64,000 nucleotides of DNA from Eonycteris spelaea. Its lineage: Eukaryota; Chordata; Mammalia; Chiroptera; Pteropodidae. The position numbers and the translations under genes are program-made. Below the pieces are notes generated by a model. It saw only the letters and a program-made list of their open reading frames with translations, searched no databases and was not told the DNA's origin. Below, piece after piece: positions 1-11,110 of this stretch. The stretch's first letter is position 1. Each line of letters starts with the position of its first letter. The stretch covers positions 9,566,501 through 9,630,500 of the forward strand of contig PUFA01000066.1 in assembly GCA_003508835.1 (NCBI GenBank), given 5' to 3'.

Positions 1-1444
1 AGAAGAGTCATGTCAACCCACCCCCAGACACCACACCCTCGCGTGGAGCTGACGCCACCGTGCTCAGCAGGGTGACGGTCACCACAGTAACCAGGTTCTG
101 TGGTTGGCGGGGTCCGTCCCCAGCGTGGTGACATCCCCGGGCAGGGCTGGAGGTCTGGACCCCAGGGAAGGGGCCGACATTCTGTTTTATGTCCCTCTGG
201 CTCTTCCGTCCTGCATACGTGCCCGCGACATAACACGCCTTTGGAGAGAGCGGTGACTTACTTTTGGCCGGGGCCTCTGATGGTTTTGAGTTGGCTTTTT
301 ACAGATGTCTACAGGATGGGGGCTCTTTGAGGTCATTAGAACCCAGCCCCTCCTCGTCGCTGGGGTGACGGCCCGCTGGGACCTGGGCAGCACCCCAAAT
401 CACGTTCTTCCAGAGACCTGACTTCCCAGGCTTCATTCCAGTGTGGCGTTTGAGGTTCTGGACATTGTCGAGACGTGCCGTCTCCTGAAGCCCAGCCGGG
501 CAGGCAGAGGCGAAGGGACACGCCACCCCATGGCTTGGTGTGGCGCTGCCCACGCCGCCCCTGGGCGGGGTGTGGATTTGCCGCACGGGAGCCATGCCCT
601 TGACCTTGAGCTTCTCCCCCATTTGGTGCCAGAGTCAGAGACACCCAACAAACTGGGGGACAGCTGGGCCCCAGAGGACATGCTATAACCCTCTTCAAAC
701 AGCACCGGCCTTGAAAGGGGCGACCCCCCCCCCGCCCCAGGAGGAGCTGAAATGTGTTCTTCACAGATAAACATTTCAGACCAGACCAACTCATCTGGAT
801 CAAACGTTACCTTTTTAAAGATGCAAATTGGAAATACAGCATCAAAACGGCAGGGGGACCGGGCCACCGGGAAGGGCGTGGTGACCGCCGGAGCGGGCGC
901 CGTGGGCAGCGGGCCGCCGTCCCTGCAGACCTGACCTCGCTGCATGCTGCTGCTTCTCTTCGTGAGTTTTGGAATGCCCGGGGCGGGGCTGGAGGCCAGC
1001 GACTGAGTGTGTCTCATGCGGGTGGATGCCGCTGCGCAAGGGACCCGCGAGCCCCGAGCTTCCCTCTGGGAGGACGTGGGCAGCTGCTGGGTTCTTTCCT
1101 CTGGAACGTGACGGCGACCCTGCCGTGTCATTGACTTTTCAATCCTCGCAGTTTGGAAGCTTTGAGAGGGCGGCCCGGCCGGGCCTCGGGTGGCCCGTGG
1201 GGGTCCATGCTGGGGCGTGTTCTCTTCTCTCAGTTGGCCGTGCGCCTGTCCCTCGCTTTGTCTGCGTTTTTGAGATCGACGCCCTTACACCCTCCGATTG
1301 ATGCATCGTTGATGCTTTACTGGTCCCAATAACGTGCGTCCTTACCTCTGTCTACGTCCACGCACGCGAGCAGTCGTGACGACCCCTCCCCAGCGACCCG
1401 AAACCCTCCAGCACCCGGCCTCTGCCACGTTCCTCCTCACTGCC
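1..1444. other. GC-rich non-coding stretch
   Basis: No repeat family or recognisable protein was found on either strand. Overlapping open frames up to 232 codons occur on both strands but show no domain, no codon bias I can recognise and no good start context. They fit GC-rich, stop-poor DNA. A short poly-C run sits near 725-736. Confidence 0.5.
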
Positions 1445-1545
1445 TGCGCACGCGTGCGCACACGCACACATGAGCGTGCATAGGTGCGCACGTGTCAGCA
1501 CACAGGAACACACACGCGTGCGCAGCGCACGTGCACACACAGACG
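1445..1545. repeat. CA/CG-rich alternating tract (Z-DNA-prone)
   Basis: Positions 1445-1472 alternate pyrimidine and purine without a break (28 nt, mixing CG, CA and TG steps). A second CACG/TGCG-rich block lies at about 1511-1545. CG/CA alternation is the classic Z-DNA-forming composition. The tract is a diverged dinucleotide microsatellite. Confidence 0.75.
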
Positions 1546-1957
1546 GCCCTCCGACCCTCCCCTGTGGCCCCCTCTCTTCTTCACGTGGGCTCCTCTCTGG
1601 GGCTTCCCCCGGGCCTGTCCAAGCCCAGGGGTGTCCTCCGTCTCCGCGGATCCCTCGTCCCCACCGGGTGGCCAGCTCCGTCTCGCCCCCTGGATTGCAC
1701 TGTCAGGTTGGGCGTTGCAGCCAGGACGAGGCAGGTGACCCAGGGCAGGGATGGTGGGCCTGCGCCCGTGTTACGGGGGAGGAGCAGAGCCCAGGCTGCA
1801 GCCGAACAGGACGTGGTCCACGAGGGCCACGTGCAGGAGAGCAGGTTGCCCGGGGAGACGCCGAAGTACGTGCCCATGACATAAGGCAAGGGTGAGCACC
1901 TGCCGGAAGGCAGTCTCGACGAAGCGACGACGGGAGGAAGCGGCACAGAAACCTAAG
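1546..1957. other. GC-rich non-coding stretch
   Basis: Unique-looking sequence between the CA/CG tract and the GGGGCC array. I see no repeat family, exon or RNA gene in it. Confidence 0.45.
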
Positions 1958-2294
1958 CCCCCGGCCCCGGCCCCGGCCCCACCCCGCCCCGGCCCCCGGC
2001 CCCACCCCTGGCCCCCGGCCCCCGGCCCCTGGCCCCCAGCCCCGGCCCCCGGCCCCGGCCCCCAGCCCCGGCCCGGCCCCCGCCCCCGGCCCCACCCCGG
2101 CCCCCGGCCCCCGGCCCCCAGCCCCCGGCCCCCACCCCGGCCCCCAGCCCCGGCCCCCAGCCCCCGGCCCCCACCCCGGCCCCGGCCCCGGCCCCGGCCC
2201 CCGGCCCCGGCCCCCACCCCCAGCCCCCAGCCCCTGGCCCCGGCCCCCGCCCGCCCCACCCCTGGCCCCGGCCCCGGCTCCCGGCCCCCGGCCC
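1958..2294 (-). repeat. GGGGCC-type hexanucleotide array, G-quadruplex-prone
   Basis: The plus strand is almost only C and G, built of CCCCGG / CCCCCGG / CCCCAG variants for about 337 bp. The minus strand therefore reads as interrupted GGGGCC repeats, the motif class of the human C9orf72 expansion, with dozens of G4 runs able to form G-quadruplexes. Interruptions (CCCCAG, CCCCACCC) show that it is an old, imperfect array. All six frames are open through most of it (Pro/Ala, Gly/Arg and Gly/Ala-rich), which explains the spurious long ORFs here; none is taken as a gene. Confidence 0.93.
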
Positions 2295-2479
2295 ACGCAG
2301 CACAGGGCTGAGCTGTTCTCATCAGCACTGCTGTGTGCCAGCTGCCGAGTGCGCTGACGGCCTTGGGCCGTCCATACATGTCCACACCCTCCGTCTGCTA
2401 ATCCAGGAGAATCACGCAATAGGGCCCTGGGGTGGGCAAGTCCCCTGGGGCGAGACCACCCAGACGTTTTACGCCTCAT

Positions 2480-2720
2480 TCCTCTTTGCAGTTAAAAAAA
2501 ATGAAGAGTGTTCATTTTATGAAAAAAAGCCATAAAATAAACAGGACCAACGAATGCATAATGTATGTGATAGGGGTTGCCAGTCTTTTTAAAAATCTGA
2601 CAGTGAAAGGAATAATCTCATCCTTCGACGGAGCAGGGTGTTTTAACCTCGCCGATCGTGATAGAAGCTTTGCTTCAAAAATAGTGCGGCTCAAACTTTT
2701 TAACTAAGAAGTGGAGGAGA
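2480..2720. other. AT-rich island, candidate conserved non-coding element
   Basis: A sharp drop in GC relative to both flanks, with A-rich runs, ATAAAATAAAC and AATGCATAAT motifs and no match to a repeat family I know. Such blocks recur through the window and are most simply read as constrained non-coding DNA. The assignment is inferred from composition only. Confidence 0.35.
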
Positions 2721-3887
2721 TGTCAGGCGTATCTACTGAATGATGCTCCGTCTCACAAAATGCCACTTGTAACCTGCGTGCGCTTAGTCGTGTGGCCTCA
2801 GTGCAGTGATCACGCCTTCGCTCGGTGTGGGGCGTGGTGCGGGGGGTCTGACGTTCCGGGCGGGGGCTGTACGTCTTCGCATCTTCCTCAGTTCTGAGCT
2901 TCCGAGACCCTGGAGGACTGGTTTTCCCGTTCGCTAATTCCGCCCCGCCACCTGCACGTCTGTTTTGTGTGCGAGTGACTCACAGAGCCCAGTTATGATT
3001 GCTGCAGACAGTGTGGGTGAGGCTGTGATCGTGGGGGGCAGGCTCGGCCACCCCAAACTTTTTGAGATCACGGCAGAGGTGACCTAGGTTGTTGGCACTA
3101 GCAAAGGCGACAGAGGGCCCTGGCCAGGCAGTTTCCTGGGGCGTCGCAGAAACGTGGTCCGTACGCGGGATGTCTTTGAGTGTTCAGAATTTCGAAATAA
3201 AGCCCTTGGTTGTGGCCTTCTGTGTAAAACCAGGATAGCGTCCTGGTCAATTGTGGGTGGTTTCCCCGTTATTGGTCACCGTGCTCCCAGTCGGTGGTGG
3301 TGTCTTTAACTCACGCACAGCTGAAGTGATATGTATTGGTAGCAACTCCAGATCTAATTAGGGAGAAGAAAAGTCAGAAAAATACGTGTTTCAGGGACTG
3401 GCATGTTTGGAACAAGCAATTAGAAACAATGTGGAAGCCACTGGCGTGGCTTCCTGCTGCATTTCCAGATTCCGAGAGGGAAGCACCGTGCCTGCTCACC
3501 TCGCCTCCGCAGCCCTGCACCCCCGGCCTTGCGGGGAAGGGCCCCGCTCGGCCCTGTGCAGGCAGCGCTGGTTCTGTGTGGCGGCAGCCGGCCCGGGGCT
3601 GGGGTGCCTGCTTTGCCCGGCTCCCCAGATGGCACTCAGCGGGCCGGGGCGGAGGGATCTGCCCACTCCCAGCACAAATAGGTCCGACAGCCAAAGGCAT
3701 TAGCGATTGTCTTGCAGGCTTTCAGGGGCATGAAATCAGAATGCCATCTTCTCTGAGTCTCGATTTGCACGCCATCCTGCATTAATCAGAATGGTTTCCC
3801 AACTGAGGTGGTTTGGGGGCCACCTGGCCCTTTCCCAGCTACCCAGCTGCACCTCTCATCCCTCTCCTCTCTACCCCCTGCATATTA
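2721..3887. other. Mixed-GC non-coding stretch
   Basis: No repeat, RNA gene or exon recognised. An AATAAA hexamer at about 3196 is isolated and has no associated coding frame. Open frames of up to 149 codons at 3336-3785 overlap each other on both strands and look random. Confidence 0.45.
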
Positions 3888-3990
3888 TTACCTGAAGCCA
3901 CATGGCTAGTCAGTAGCAGAGGCAGCAGTCCAAGCTTCCCGGGCAGCCTCCAGCGCCCATGCATGCTCTGGCCACTAGGCTCTCCAGCCT
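3888..3990 (-). mobile_element. MIR SINE remnant
   Basis: The plus strand reads like the complement of the MIR tRNA-like head and core: a degraded 'cacatggctagtcagtagcagag' core region, then a stretch ending in 'catgctctggccactagg', which corresponds to the start of MIR ('ggttaagagcatgg' on the other strand). It is heavily diverged, as expected of this ancient SINE. The flanking CATC/GATG arrays follow directly. Confidence 0.7.
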
Positions 3991-4084
3991 CTCCTAGTGA
4001 TGAGGACATCAGTTTTTTTAAAGCCAGTTTCGTGCTAGGTCCATAAAGAGCACAGCACCTAATGAGCTTTCGCATCCCTGTGTC

Positions 4085-4121
4085 TCCATCCATCCATCAT
4101 CTACCCATCCATCCATCATCA
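4085..4121. repeat. (CATC)n short array, inverted arm
   Basis: Consists of CATC units with one CTACC interruption on the plus strand. It is the reverse complement of the large GATG array that starts 46 bp downstream, so the two can pair as a hairpin stem of about 36 bp. Confidence 0.9.
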
Positions 4122-4167
4122 GGTACCAGTCAGGAACTCAGTGCTCAGTATCTGTTTGTTAGATAGG

Positions 4168-4806
4168 TGAATGATGGATGGATGGATGGATGGGTGGATG
4201 GATGGATGGAAGGATGGATGGATGGATGGAAGGATGGGTGGATGGGTGGATGGATGGATGGATGGATGGAAGGATGGGTGGATGGATGGATGGATGGATG
4301 GATGGATGGAGGATGTTTGGAGGATGGATAGGTAGATAATAGATGATGAATGGATAATGGGTGGATGGGTGGGTAGATGGATGGATGGATGGATGGACAA
4401 TGGATGGTTAGATGATGGATGAATGGATGGATGGATGGATGGAGGATGGATGAGGGATGATGGATAATGGATGGATAAATGATGAATGGATGAATGGATG
4501 GATGGCTGGATGGATAGATAATAAATGATGGATTGAGGATGGGTGGATAATGGATGGATGGATGGTTGGATGATGGATGATGGATAAGTGATGGATGGAT
4601 GGATGGATGGATGGATAATAAATGATGGATGGATGAATGGATGGATGATGGATGATGGCTGATGGATGGATAATAATTGATGGATGGATGGATGATGGAT
4701 GATGGATGATGGATGGATAAATGCTGGCTGGCTGGCTGGATAGATAATAAATGATGGATGGTGATAGATGAGTGATGGATGAAAGATGGATGAGTGATAG
4801 ATGGAT
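4168..4806. repeat. (GATG)n / (TGGA)n tetranucleotide array
   Basis: About 640 bp of GATG units with frequent one-step variants (GGGTGGAT, GATAGATAAT, GGCTGGCTGG, AATGGATGA). The interruptions divide it into sub-blocks, so it is an old compound microsatellite rather than a recently expanded pure one. A minus-strand frame of 280 codons across it (Ser-Ile-His-Pro repeats) is only the translation of the repeat and is not a gene. Confidence 0.97.
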
Positions 4807-4960
4807 GGGGTTTTCAAAAATGGTTCCCTCTGAAGTCTCCCTCTGAGCCTATCTGGCATCTGGGTCTGCAAGTAAGTGATTCTTGAGAAAAGTGCCCGAG
4901 GCACAGGTGTGCTTGAGTGCTGAGAGAATGCTGCGCTTCTCGCCTGGAGCTGCCCCTCCA

Positions 4961-5068
4961 ACAGAGTGCTGGGCCCACCCCCAGAGGTTCTGAATCAGCC
5001 TCGTGGGTCTCGGGACCCTGAGGAGGCCCCCAGGAGAGGCTGCTGTGCTTGGCAGGGGCCCACGCCGG
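4961..5068 (+). mobile_element. MER5A/MER5B-type hAT remnant
   Basis: Carries the diagnostic interior 'tgggcccacccccagaggtt' followed by 'ctgaatcagcc', as in MER5A ('gggccccacccccagagtttctgattcagta'). The terminal inverted repeats are not clear, so this is an internal fragment of a non-autonomous hAT-Charlie transposon. Confidence 0.75.
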
Positions 5069-5409
5069 AGAGGCCAGGGCAGAAAGCACCGTGCAGTGCC
5101 TTCGGTGCTGTGTCTCTTGCAAGAACATTTAATGTTGTTCCTCTAAACCTGCTGTTAGTTGTACAGAGCAGAGAGAATGAGAGAATGATTTCTAGGGCGT
5201 GCCTCAAGGGCTCTGCCGGGTGGGTGCGTGCGGAGAGGGGGTGACACGCGTCTGCAGCCTCCTCCCCGAGCACGAGTCTGCACTCGGCCGTGAAGCCCAC
5301 TCCTCGGGCGCCAGGCGGCCTGCGGCCTCGAGGCCGTTTATAAGTGCCAGCGCTTGTGAAGCGAAAACAGTTTGACGCGTAATTGCGGGAGGAAATGGAA
5401 ACCTGCTGA
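5069..5409. other. Non-coding stretch, moderately GC-rich
   Basis: No repeat family recognised. A less GC-rich pocket at about 5330-5400 (TAAT/AATTG motifs) leads into the CpG-rich block that follows. Confidence 0.4.
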
Positions 5410-5660
5410 GCGGGGCAGGATCTCGCGCCTTGTCACCCTTTGCGGGCAGCGGCTGCTCCCCGGAACTGCCGGCAGGTGCCGGCGTGACGGTGACATTGTT
5501 CATGGGCCACCGTGTTCTGCATCCGCGCGGCGACGGTGCGATTAGACGGGGCGAAGGGGGGACAAGCCCGGCGCCACCGGCGACAGATCAGCCGCGCCCG
5601 CCGCCCGCCTCGCCGCCGGCTCAGTCTGCCGCGATAGCACAGCAGCTCCCCCAGCGCACC
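5410..5660. promoter_or_regulatory. CpG-island-like block
   Basis: Dense CpG across about 250 bp, including GCGCGGCGACGG and GCCGGCG clusters. It is flanked downstream by an AT-richer strip with TATAATTGATAG at about 5705. No transcript or exon could be assigned, so it could be an island for an unseen transcript or only local GC enrichment. Confidence 0.4.
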
Positions 5661-6177
5661 ACACCTTCGCGGGGCCCGGAAACTGAGGTTGTTTGGTGGC
5701 CGGCGTATAATTGATAGCACTCCTCCGGCACACTTCGTTCCCATTTAGCCGAAAGTGTGTTCTTTATTTCCCACCGCCAAGAGACAGAGGAGGAAGCCTG
5801 AGCCTCCATTGGTGCTCGCCACCCCCAGCCCCAGGTCCCCCGTGGACCTGCCTCGGTCGCTAGTCACCCACGCTCCTTGGGACGGGGCTGCCGTCAGCGT
5901 TGGTCGGGGAGGACTCAGGAGCTGGGTTTTCCCGTGTGGCCGCTGCCCGTGACTTCCATGGTCTGAGGTGGCCTTAGATGCTTGCTGAGTGTCTCTGCTC
6001 CAAGGGGGCGAGCATCCACTACCAAGCTTTGTTGACGTAGTTTTCCTTTAAAGGGGCTGACAAAATTCCACTCCCCGACTATTTCAAATCATAAACTACT
6101 GTGCGGGGTCACCTGGTTGGCAGATGTTGGCTGCTGAAGTCCCAGTGTGGGAGGAAGTCTTGCTTGGTCAAAATGGC
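5661..6177. other. Mixed-composition stretch, nothing assignable
   Basis: An AT-richer strip at 5690-5770 is followed by GC-rich sequence up to a CT-rich microsatellite that abuts the L1 3' end. No exon or repeat family recognised. Confidence 0.4.
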
Positions 6178-7545
6178 TCTCTCTCTCTCTTTTTTTTTTT
6201 TTTTTGAATTAGGATAAAATGTATATGCAGTAAACAGTATGCCTTTAGCGTGTATGTCTCCGTGAGTTTTGACAGGTAAATACGCTCACGAAACTTCACC
6301 CATAGCCAGCCTCAGAGCCCCCACCGCCCTGGAAGCTCCACCCCCCCCCCAAACCCCCGCCCCCCGCCGCCCTGGCCCTTGCTGCCGCGGGGCAGCTCAC
6401 TGTCACTGCAAATTAGGGCATCTTCCAAAATTTCGTAGAAATGGAATCGGGGCGTATCTACTTTCATGCCCGGCGTCCTGCCCCAGCCCCGCGTTCTGAG
6501 ATTCATCCATGTCACCGAGCGTGTCTCTCGTCACTTTGTTGTTGAGTTCAGTGACGGAGATACATTTTGTTCACCGGTCACCTGCGGTGGGGCGGACAGT
6601 CCAGCTCGCCTGTAGGATCTTGCTGCTGTAAATAAAGCTGCTAGAACTGTGTGTACACACGCCTTTTCTGCTTCCTCTGTCTGGGGTGAGCACTTAGGAG
6701 GGAAACGGCCGTCTGGTGGGGTATGTATGGCTTTCTAAGACACGGCCCAACAGTTTTCCAAAGCACGCAAACTGCTGAGGCGTCCACGCGCGCTCTGCCT
6801 TTGATTGACAGCCGTTTGGTGAGGGCGGAGCGGAGCACTTTACCTCCATGTCCCTGGAGAGCGAAGCCGTTGGGCCCCTTTCCATGTCCTTGTTGCCCAT
6901 TTCTGTATTTTTTAAGTGTCTGTGAGAGCCCTGTACCCAGTCACAGATTATACCGTTTGTCTTCTGATCATGAGTGGAGAAGGATCATGATATATGCGAG
7001 ATGTAATTTTTTTATCTGTGTATCTTGAAAATATTCCTTGCCACTCGGTGGTTCGACTTGCTTTCTCGGGGTGTCTTTCAAAGAGCAAAAGTTCTATCTC
7101 TAATGAAATTCCATTTGCCAGTTGTTCCTTGTATGGTTCAGGCTTCTGATGTTCTAGCTGAGAAATCGTTTCCCGCCCGCCACGCCAGGACATTTTTTCT
7201 CCTGTTTCCTTCTACATGTTTTAGAGTTTTTGCTTCTACACTCAGACCCAGGATCCGTTTTCAGTTAAACTGCGTGTGTGGAGTGAGTTACTGACTGATG
7301 CATCGTTGCCACAGGGATACTGTTCCCGCGCCATTTGTTGAAAATACTTTCTTTCATCCCGTTGAATGACCTCGGCAGTTGTGTCCGATCTCAGCTGGCG
7401 CTTCCTGGGTGGTCTCGCCTCTCAGTTCCCTGCTCTGTGCGTCATTCTAGCCCCTGTGCCCCTGCCTTACCTGTACCTCTACAGCGAGTCTTACAATCCA
7501 GCGGTGTGAGTCACCCGTCTGCTGGGATTTGAACTGGAAGCGTCA
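6178..7545 (-). mobile_element. LINE-1 (L1M-type) 3' end, 5'-truncated
   Basis: The plus strand is the complement of an L1 3' UTR plus the C-terminal end of ORF2. It starts with (CT)n and poly-T at 6190-6205, which is the A-tail of a minus-strand element. Landmarks in the expected order are 'gagattcatccatg' (6498), 'aaataaagctgctagaac' (about 6630), 'cagttttccaaag' (6751) and 'ccatttgttgaaaatac' (7331) followed by 'gttgaatgacctcggca'. The ORF2 frame is broken by many stops and indels, so the copy is dead. About 1.35 kb remains. Its CpG content is high for an L1, showing substitution toward the GC-rich background. Confidence 0.93.
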
Positions 7546-8199
7546 AGATCACTCTCCACGTCACTTGAGTGGATTCTAAAGAGCGCTGTGCAAGCGTGCG
7601 GGTGTGTCACCTCGTGTGTGGATGCTCGTGCACGCAGGCGCAGGAGAACCAGGGAAATGGGCCAAGAGAGGCGGGGTATAGGGGAAGGGGATGAAGCTGT
7701 CGTGGCTGCATACAGAGCTGTAAGAGGGCTCGCGCTCCAGGGGTGGCAGGTGGGGCGGGGGGGGGCCCCGCAGTCCGGGGAGCCTCCTCGACCTCCGTAT
7801 ACACACAGACTTGCTTCGCTGTTTAGAGGACTAACTGGATATGGCATCCAGAAGGTGAATCGCAAATACCTATGGATTAAAATAAGCCTCGCTCCGTAGA
7901 CCTGCCTACCTCGCTGCCTAAGATGCTGTTTCTGGCAGAAGCCTGGCTCTCTGTGCCCAGCCGCCATGCCCCGGGCAGCGTGGTGTCCATGGAGAGTTAG
8001 GCTGTACCCTGGGAACCGGCCACTCTCCAGAGACTTCTCTGGATGCTACATAATCGGGCTTGGTAGCTTCCACCTGCAGCGTCGGGGGCCAGATCAGCCG
8101 GGGGCTCGTGGAGCTAACCCGCCGGTGACATCTGGCCCCTGGTAACCGTCCAGCTAAGAGCTGGACCGCAGCTCACGCCCGCCACGGGGCCGTCGCTTT
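7546..8199. other. Non-coding stretch
   Basis: No family recognised. A G-run at about 7759-7767 and GT-rich pieces near 7600 are present. Both strands carry only shadow frames. Confidence 0.4.
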
Positions 8200-8530
8200 C
8201 CTGGAGAACCCCCGCTAGACGCCGCGCGGTCGAGTTTCGCCAGGCTCCCTGCCAGCACCGTGCAAGCCGCGGCCCTCGCGCTGCTGTTCGAAAGGGTAAC
8301 AGCTCCGTGGGGAATTCGTTCGTAACGCTAAGCCCCAAGCGACAGATGTCCCGGGGGACACGCGTGGCGATCGTGGACGGTCGCGGTGCGCGTGTGAGGC
8401 GGATGCGCGGGCAGCGTGCACGACGAGACCAGGTCCTGCTGTGTTCGAGGCGCCGACTCCCCCAGGCCGCCTCCCCTTGGGGAGAGGCAGGCCTCACGCA
8501 GCGCTGCCCGCCGAGCCGCCGCCGTGGGGA
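8200..8530. promoter_or_regulatory. CpG-island-like block
   Basis: A CpG-dense run (CGCGCGGTCGAG, GCGATCGTGGACGGTCGCGGTGCGCG and similar). Open frames on both strands (up to 174 codons) arise from the same composition and show no conserved domain. It is a candidate island only. Confidence 0.4.
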
Positions 8531-9299
8531 TCACCTCTGTGGCACCGGGCAGCGAGGAAGCACCTGCTTCTCACTCCTTCCAGGGCACAGGGGACGTCAC
8601 ACTCGCTCCCGTGCCTCAAGGGACGCTCCCGTGTCTGCCCGCCCCACCTCCTCCGTTGCCATGCAGAGGCCGCTGGAAATCGTGGCGTCATGGGCCGGGG
8701 GGCAGCGCCGGGCTGGGGGCAGCGCCGTGCCGGGGGCCCCTTCCAGGCCAACCGGCAGCGTGCGGGGCTCCCCCAGCTGCACCCCGCGTCTGCCCTCGGT
8801 TGTGCTCGCTCCTTCCCACCTCTCTTTCTAAGACACATTTAGCCTCAACCGTCACTCGCTGGCTCCCCTCAGACACTGTCCCGGTCACTGCCGCAGCCCC
8901 GCGGGTCAGCGTGGGCACCGGCTTAACTCGGCTGGCCGCAGTGGCAGCAGGGCGAGCAGCCCCGTCCCGCCTCCCGGAGTGAGCTGGGACCCAGAGGTGG
9001 ATGGCAGATCCTCCAAGGACTGCCCCCTGCATCTGTCACCAGTCCTGGTCTCGGAGTCCCTGGGCCAGCTGACGGCAAGCCCCAGCGTTCCCAGGACCCT
9101 CAGACTCTGTGTGACGACGGGGCTCAGGGAGGCACTGATTATAAGGGACAAGAACTAAGTGAGGCCACGCGGAGCTCCCGCCCGCTCCCGGAGGGTAAGG
9201 GCGTCACCCTCCCTCTGGCAGCCAGAGCTCTCCAAGCAGGAAGCTCCCCTCCTGGCCCTGTGCAGAGAGTCCTTAGTGGGGTCCCTCAGAAGGAAGGCT
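8531..9299. other. GC-rich non-coding stretch
   Basis: Nothing recognisable by family. Long overlapping frames on both strands show no domain and look like stop-poor DNA. Confidence 0.4.
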
Positions 9300-9565
9300 G
9301 GTCGATTACCTCATGGCCAGTGACTGGCCCTCCCCGCCCTCCCCAAAGTCAGGCGGGGTCAGAGCTCTCATCCCTCTGGGTCTGGGCCTGTGGTTATCTT
9401 TCCATGACCAGCCCCATCCTAAAACAGGGGTGGGAGGGGGCCTGGCGGTGAGTGCCCTCATTAGCATAACAAAGACGCCCCATTGCCAGGGGAATCCCCA
9501 GGGTTTCTAGACACTCCTTGCCAGGGACCAGGGACAAAGACCTGATTCTTATCCACAGCAGTGTG
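9300..9565 (+). mobile_element. Probable LTR remnant (ERVL-like, family uncertain)
   Basis: Contains a string of motifs seen together in a class of mammalian LTRs: a 'gaccagccccatcct' box (9407), 'cctcattagcataacaaaga' (about 9457), 'cagggtttctagacactcc' and 'ccagggaccagggacaaaga' (about 9521). Order and spacing match the LTR pattern. I cannot name the family with confidence and see no internal retroviral genes nearby, so this would be a solitary, degraded LTR. Confidence 0.42.
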
Positions 9566-9789
9566 GTGGTTCTTCTCTGTCCCTCGGCTTTGCTCTGAGC
9601 TCCCGGTGGGCACACCAACACGGGGTTGCCTCCCAAACGCTGACATCTGAAGCAGGGGGTCCTTCTGAGCCACGGCAGCAGGGCCGGCAGCAGGCGTGGG
9701 GGGAGGCAGGAGAGAAACGTGCACCGAACACCCCTGTGTCTCCGAGGAGGCCCGAGCGAGCCCCTCCGTCCTCCTCGGCCCAGGGGAGG
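9566..9789. other. GC-rich non-coding stretch
   Basis: Sequence between the LTR-like remnant and a small AT-rich island. Nothing assignable. Confidence 0.35.
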
Positions 9790-9915
9790 AACCTGTTTAT
9801 TTACCTGAATGTATGTTTTTTTCCCCTTGTGGTGTGTGTTATTTTCCTCTGGCAGATCTCTGTTTTCTTTGGAACGGTGCTTGAGATGATAGCATTTAGC
9901 TGATGAGACAGCAGC
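9790..9915. other. Small AT-rich island
   Basis: TTATTTACC, T-rich runs and a 'gagatgatagcatttagctg' segment stand out from GC-rich flanks. It resembles a short conserved non-coding element; composition only. Confidence 0.3.
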
Positions 9916-10639
9916 CTGTCTCCCGTCTCCCCGCGACGGCCGACGTGCCTGGCTTTCTCCTCACGGGCACGGCCGGGCGCAGCGTGGGGCGCTGATGGCT
10001 GGTTCTGCTCGCAGCATCCCACGAGCAGCTGTAATCAGAGCCTCGGTAACTGGGACCTCGCCGTCGGGAGAGAGGATGCAGGCCAGGCCGACTTTTAAAA
10101 GTAGATTTTCAGCGCATCACGAGATGAGAGGCTTTTTCTTTTGTTCTCAGCTGCCCCTGCCTAGCGGTTTCTGTCGTGTAGTTCAGGTTCATTGTGCCCC
10201 ATCTAAAGGAACTAAGTCTCTGGGGACACCATAAGACTGCTCGGACGTGCACTGTCGCCGGTGGGCACAGCCGAGGCTAACGGGAAGATGCCACGGGGCC
10301 CGCACATGTCCCCTCGGAACACGGAAGCCACTCGGATCTCTGCAGAGGGATTGGCCTCGCCCAGTTAGTGCGGGAGGCGGCGCCCTTGCCCTGACGAGGA
10401 CCCGGCAGCCCGCGTCCTCCGCTGTGTGGTCCGCGCCCCGTCACAGCCGCTCAGCTCTGCCAACACCGTGTGGGGACCGCTGTTCGCGAACGGACTGGGA
10501 CCCAGTGCACAGTGCCAGCCAGACTGGGCCGGGGGCTGTGGGCCTCCCACGCCTCAGCCGGTCTCCTGCAATCCTGACTCAGTGTCCCGAAGTAGGCATG
10601 AATTCCCTGATGTATGGATCGAAGTCTACCAGTTATTGC
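9916..10639. other. GC-rich non-coding stretch
   Basis: No repeat family or exon recognised on either strand. Confidence 0.4.
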
Positions 10640-11110
10640 CTTGAATGAAAGGCCCAGCACGTGAGAAGTTTCGCTGTTTTTTTGTTGTTTTGTTTTTTTC
10701 CTTTATACTCTCAAAAATAAACACGCCCACCAGCAGGCCACATGGCGTCCATGAAGAATTCGCATCAGAAAGTGTGAAGACCCGGGCCCCCCACAATCGG
10801 GGCGTTTCTGAAGAAGAAGTCGGGAAGTGGTTCTGCACGTTTCCGTGCTCCGGAGTGTGTGTTGTTCTCCTCGAGGGGACCTCATAAATCAACGGGACAC
10901 TTTTGGCCATGGAAGAAATACTTTACGTGCCAAGCACATTCTTCGAGATTTTCTCTCTTATCAGGGATTTGTAAAGTACGAATGACACGTGGTGTAATTG
11001 GCTGGCCAGAGTCCTTAATCGTAGGTGTCACATCTCTCTCTGCTTCTGCAAAACCTCTCTGCGCGTCAGAACTTTATTTAAGTGGATGAGGTAGGGGAAA
11101 ACCACCCTGA
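10640..11110. other. AT-rich island, candidate conserved non-coding element
   Basis: About 470 bp of lower-GC sequence with T-runs (about 10676-10705), AAAAATAAAC, CTTATCAGGGATTTG and TAATTGG motifs. No SINE, LINE or DNA transposon similarity is visible. One of the longer unexplained AT-rich blocks. Confidence 0.35.

Noticed and set aside
1703..2479. Gly/Arg/Ala-rich proteins across the GGGGCC array
   Set aside because: All frames are open in this array because it lacks A and T; none continues as a meaningful protein outside it.
4119..4961. Ser-Ile-His-Pro repeat protein on the minus strand
   Set aside because: It is translation of the (GATG)n microsatellite and nothing else.
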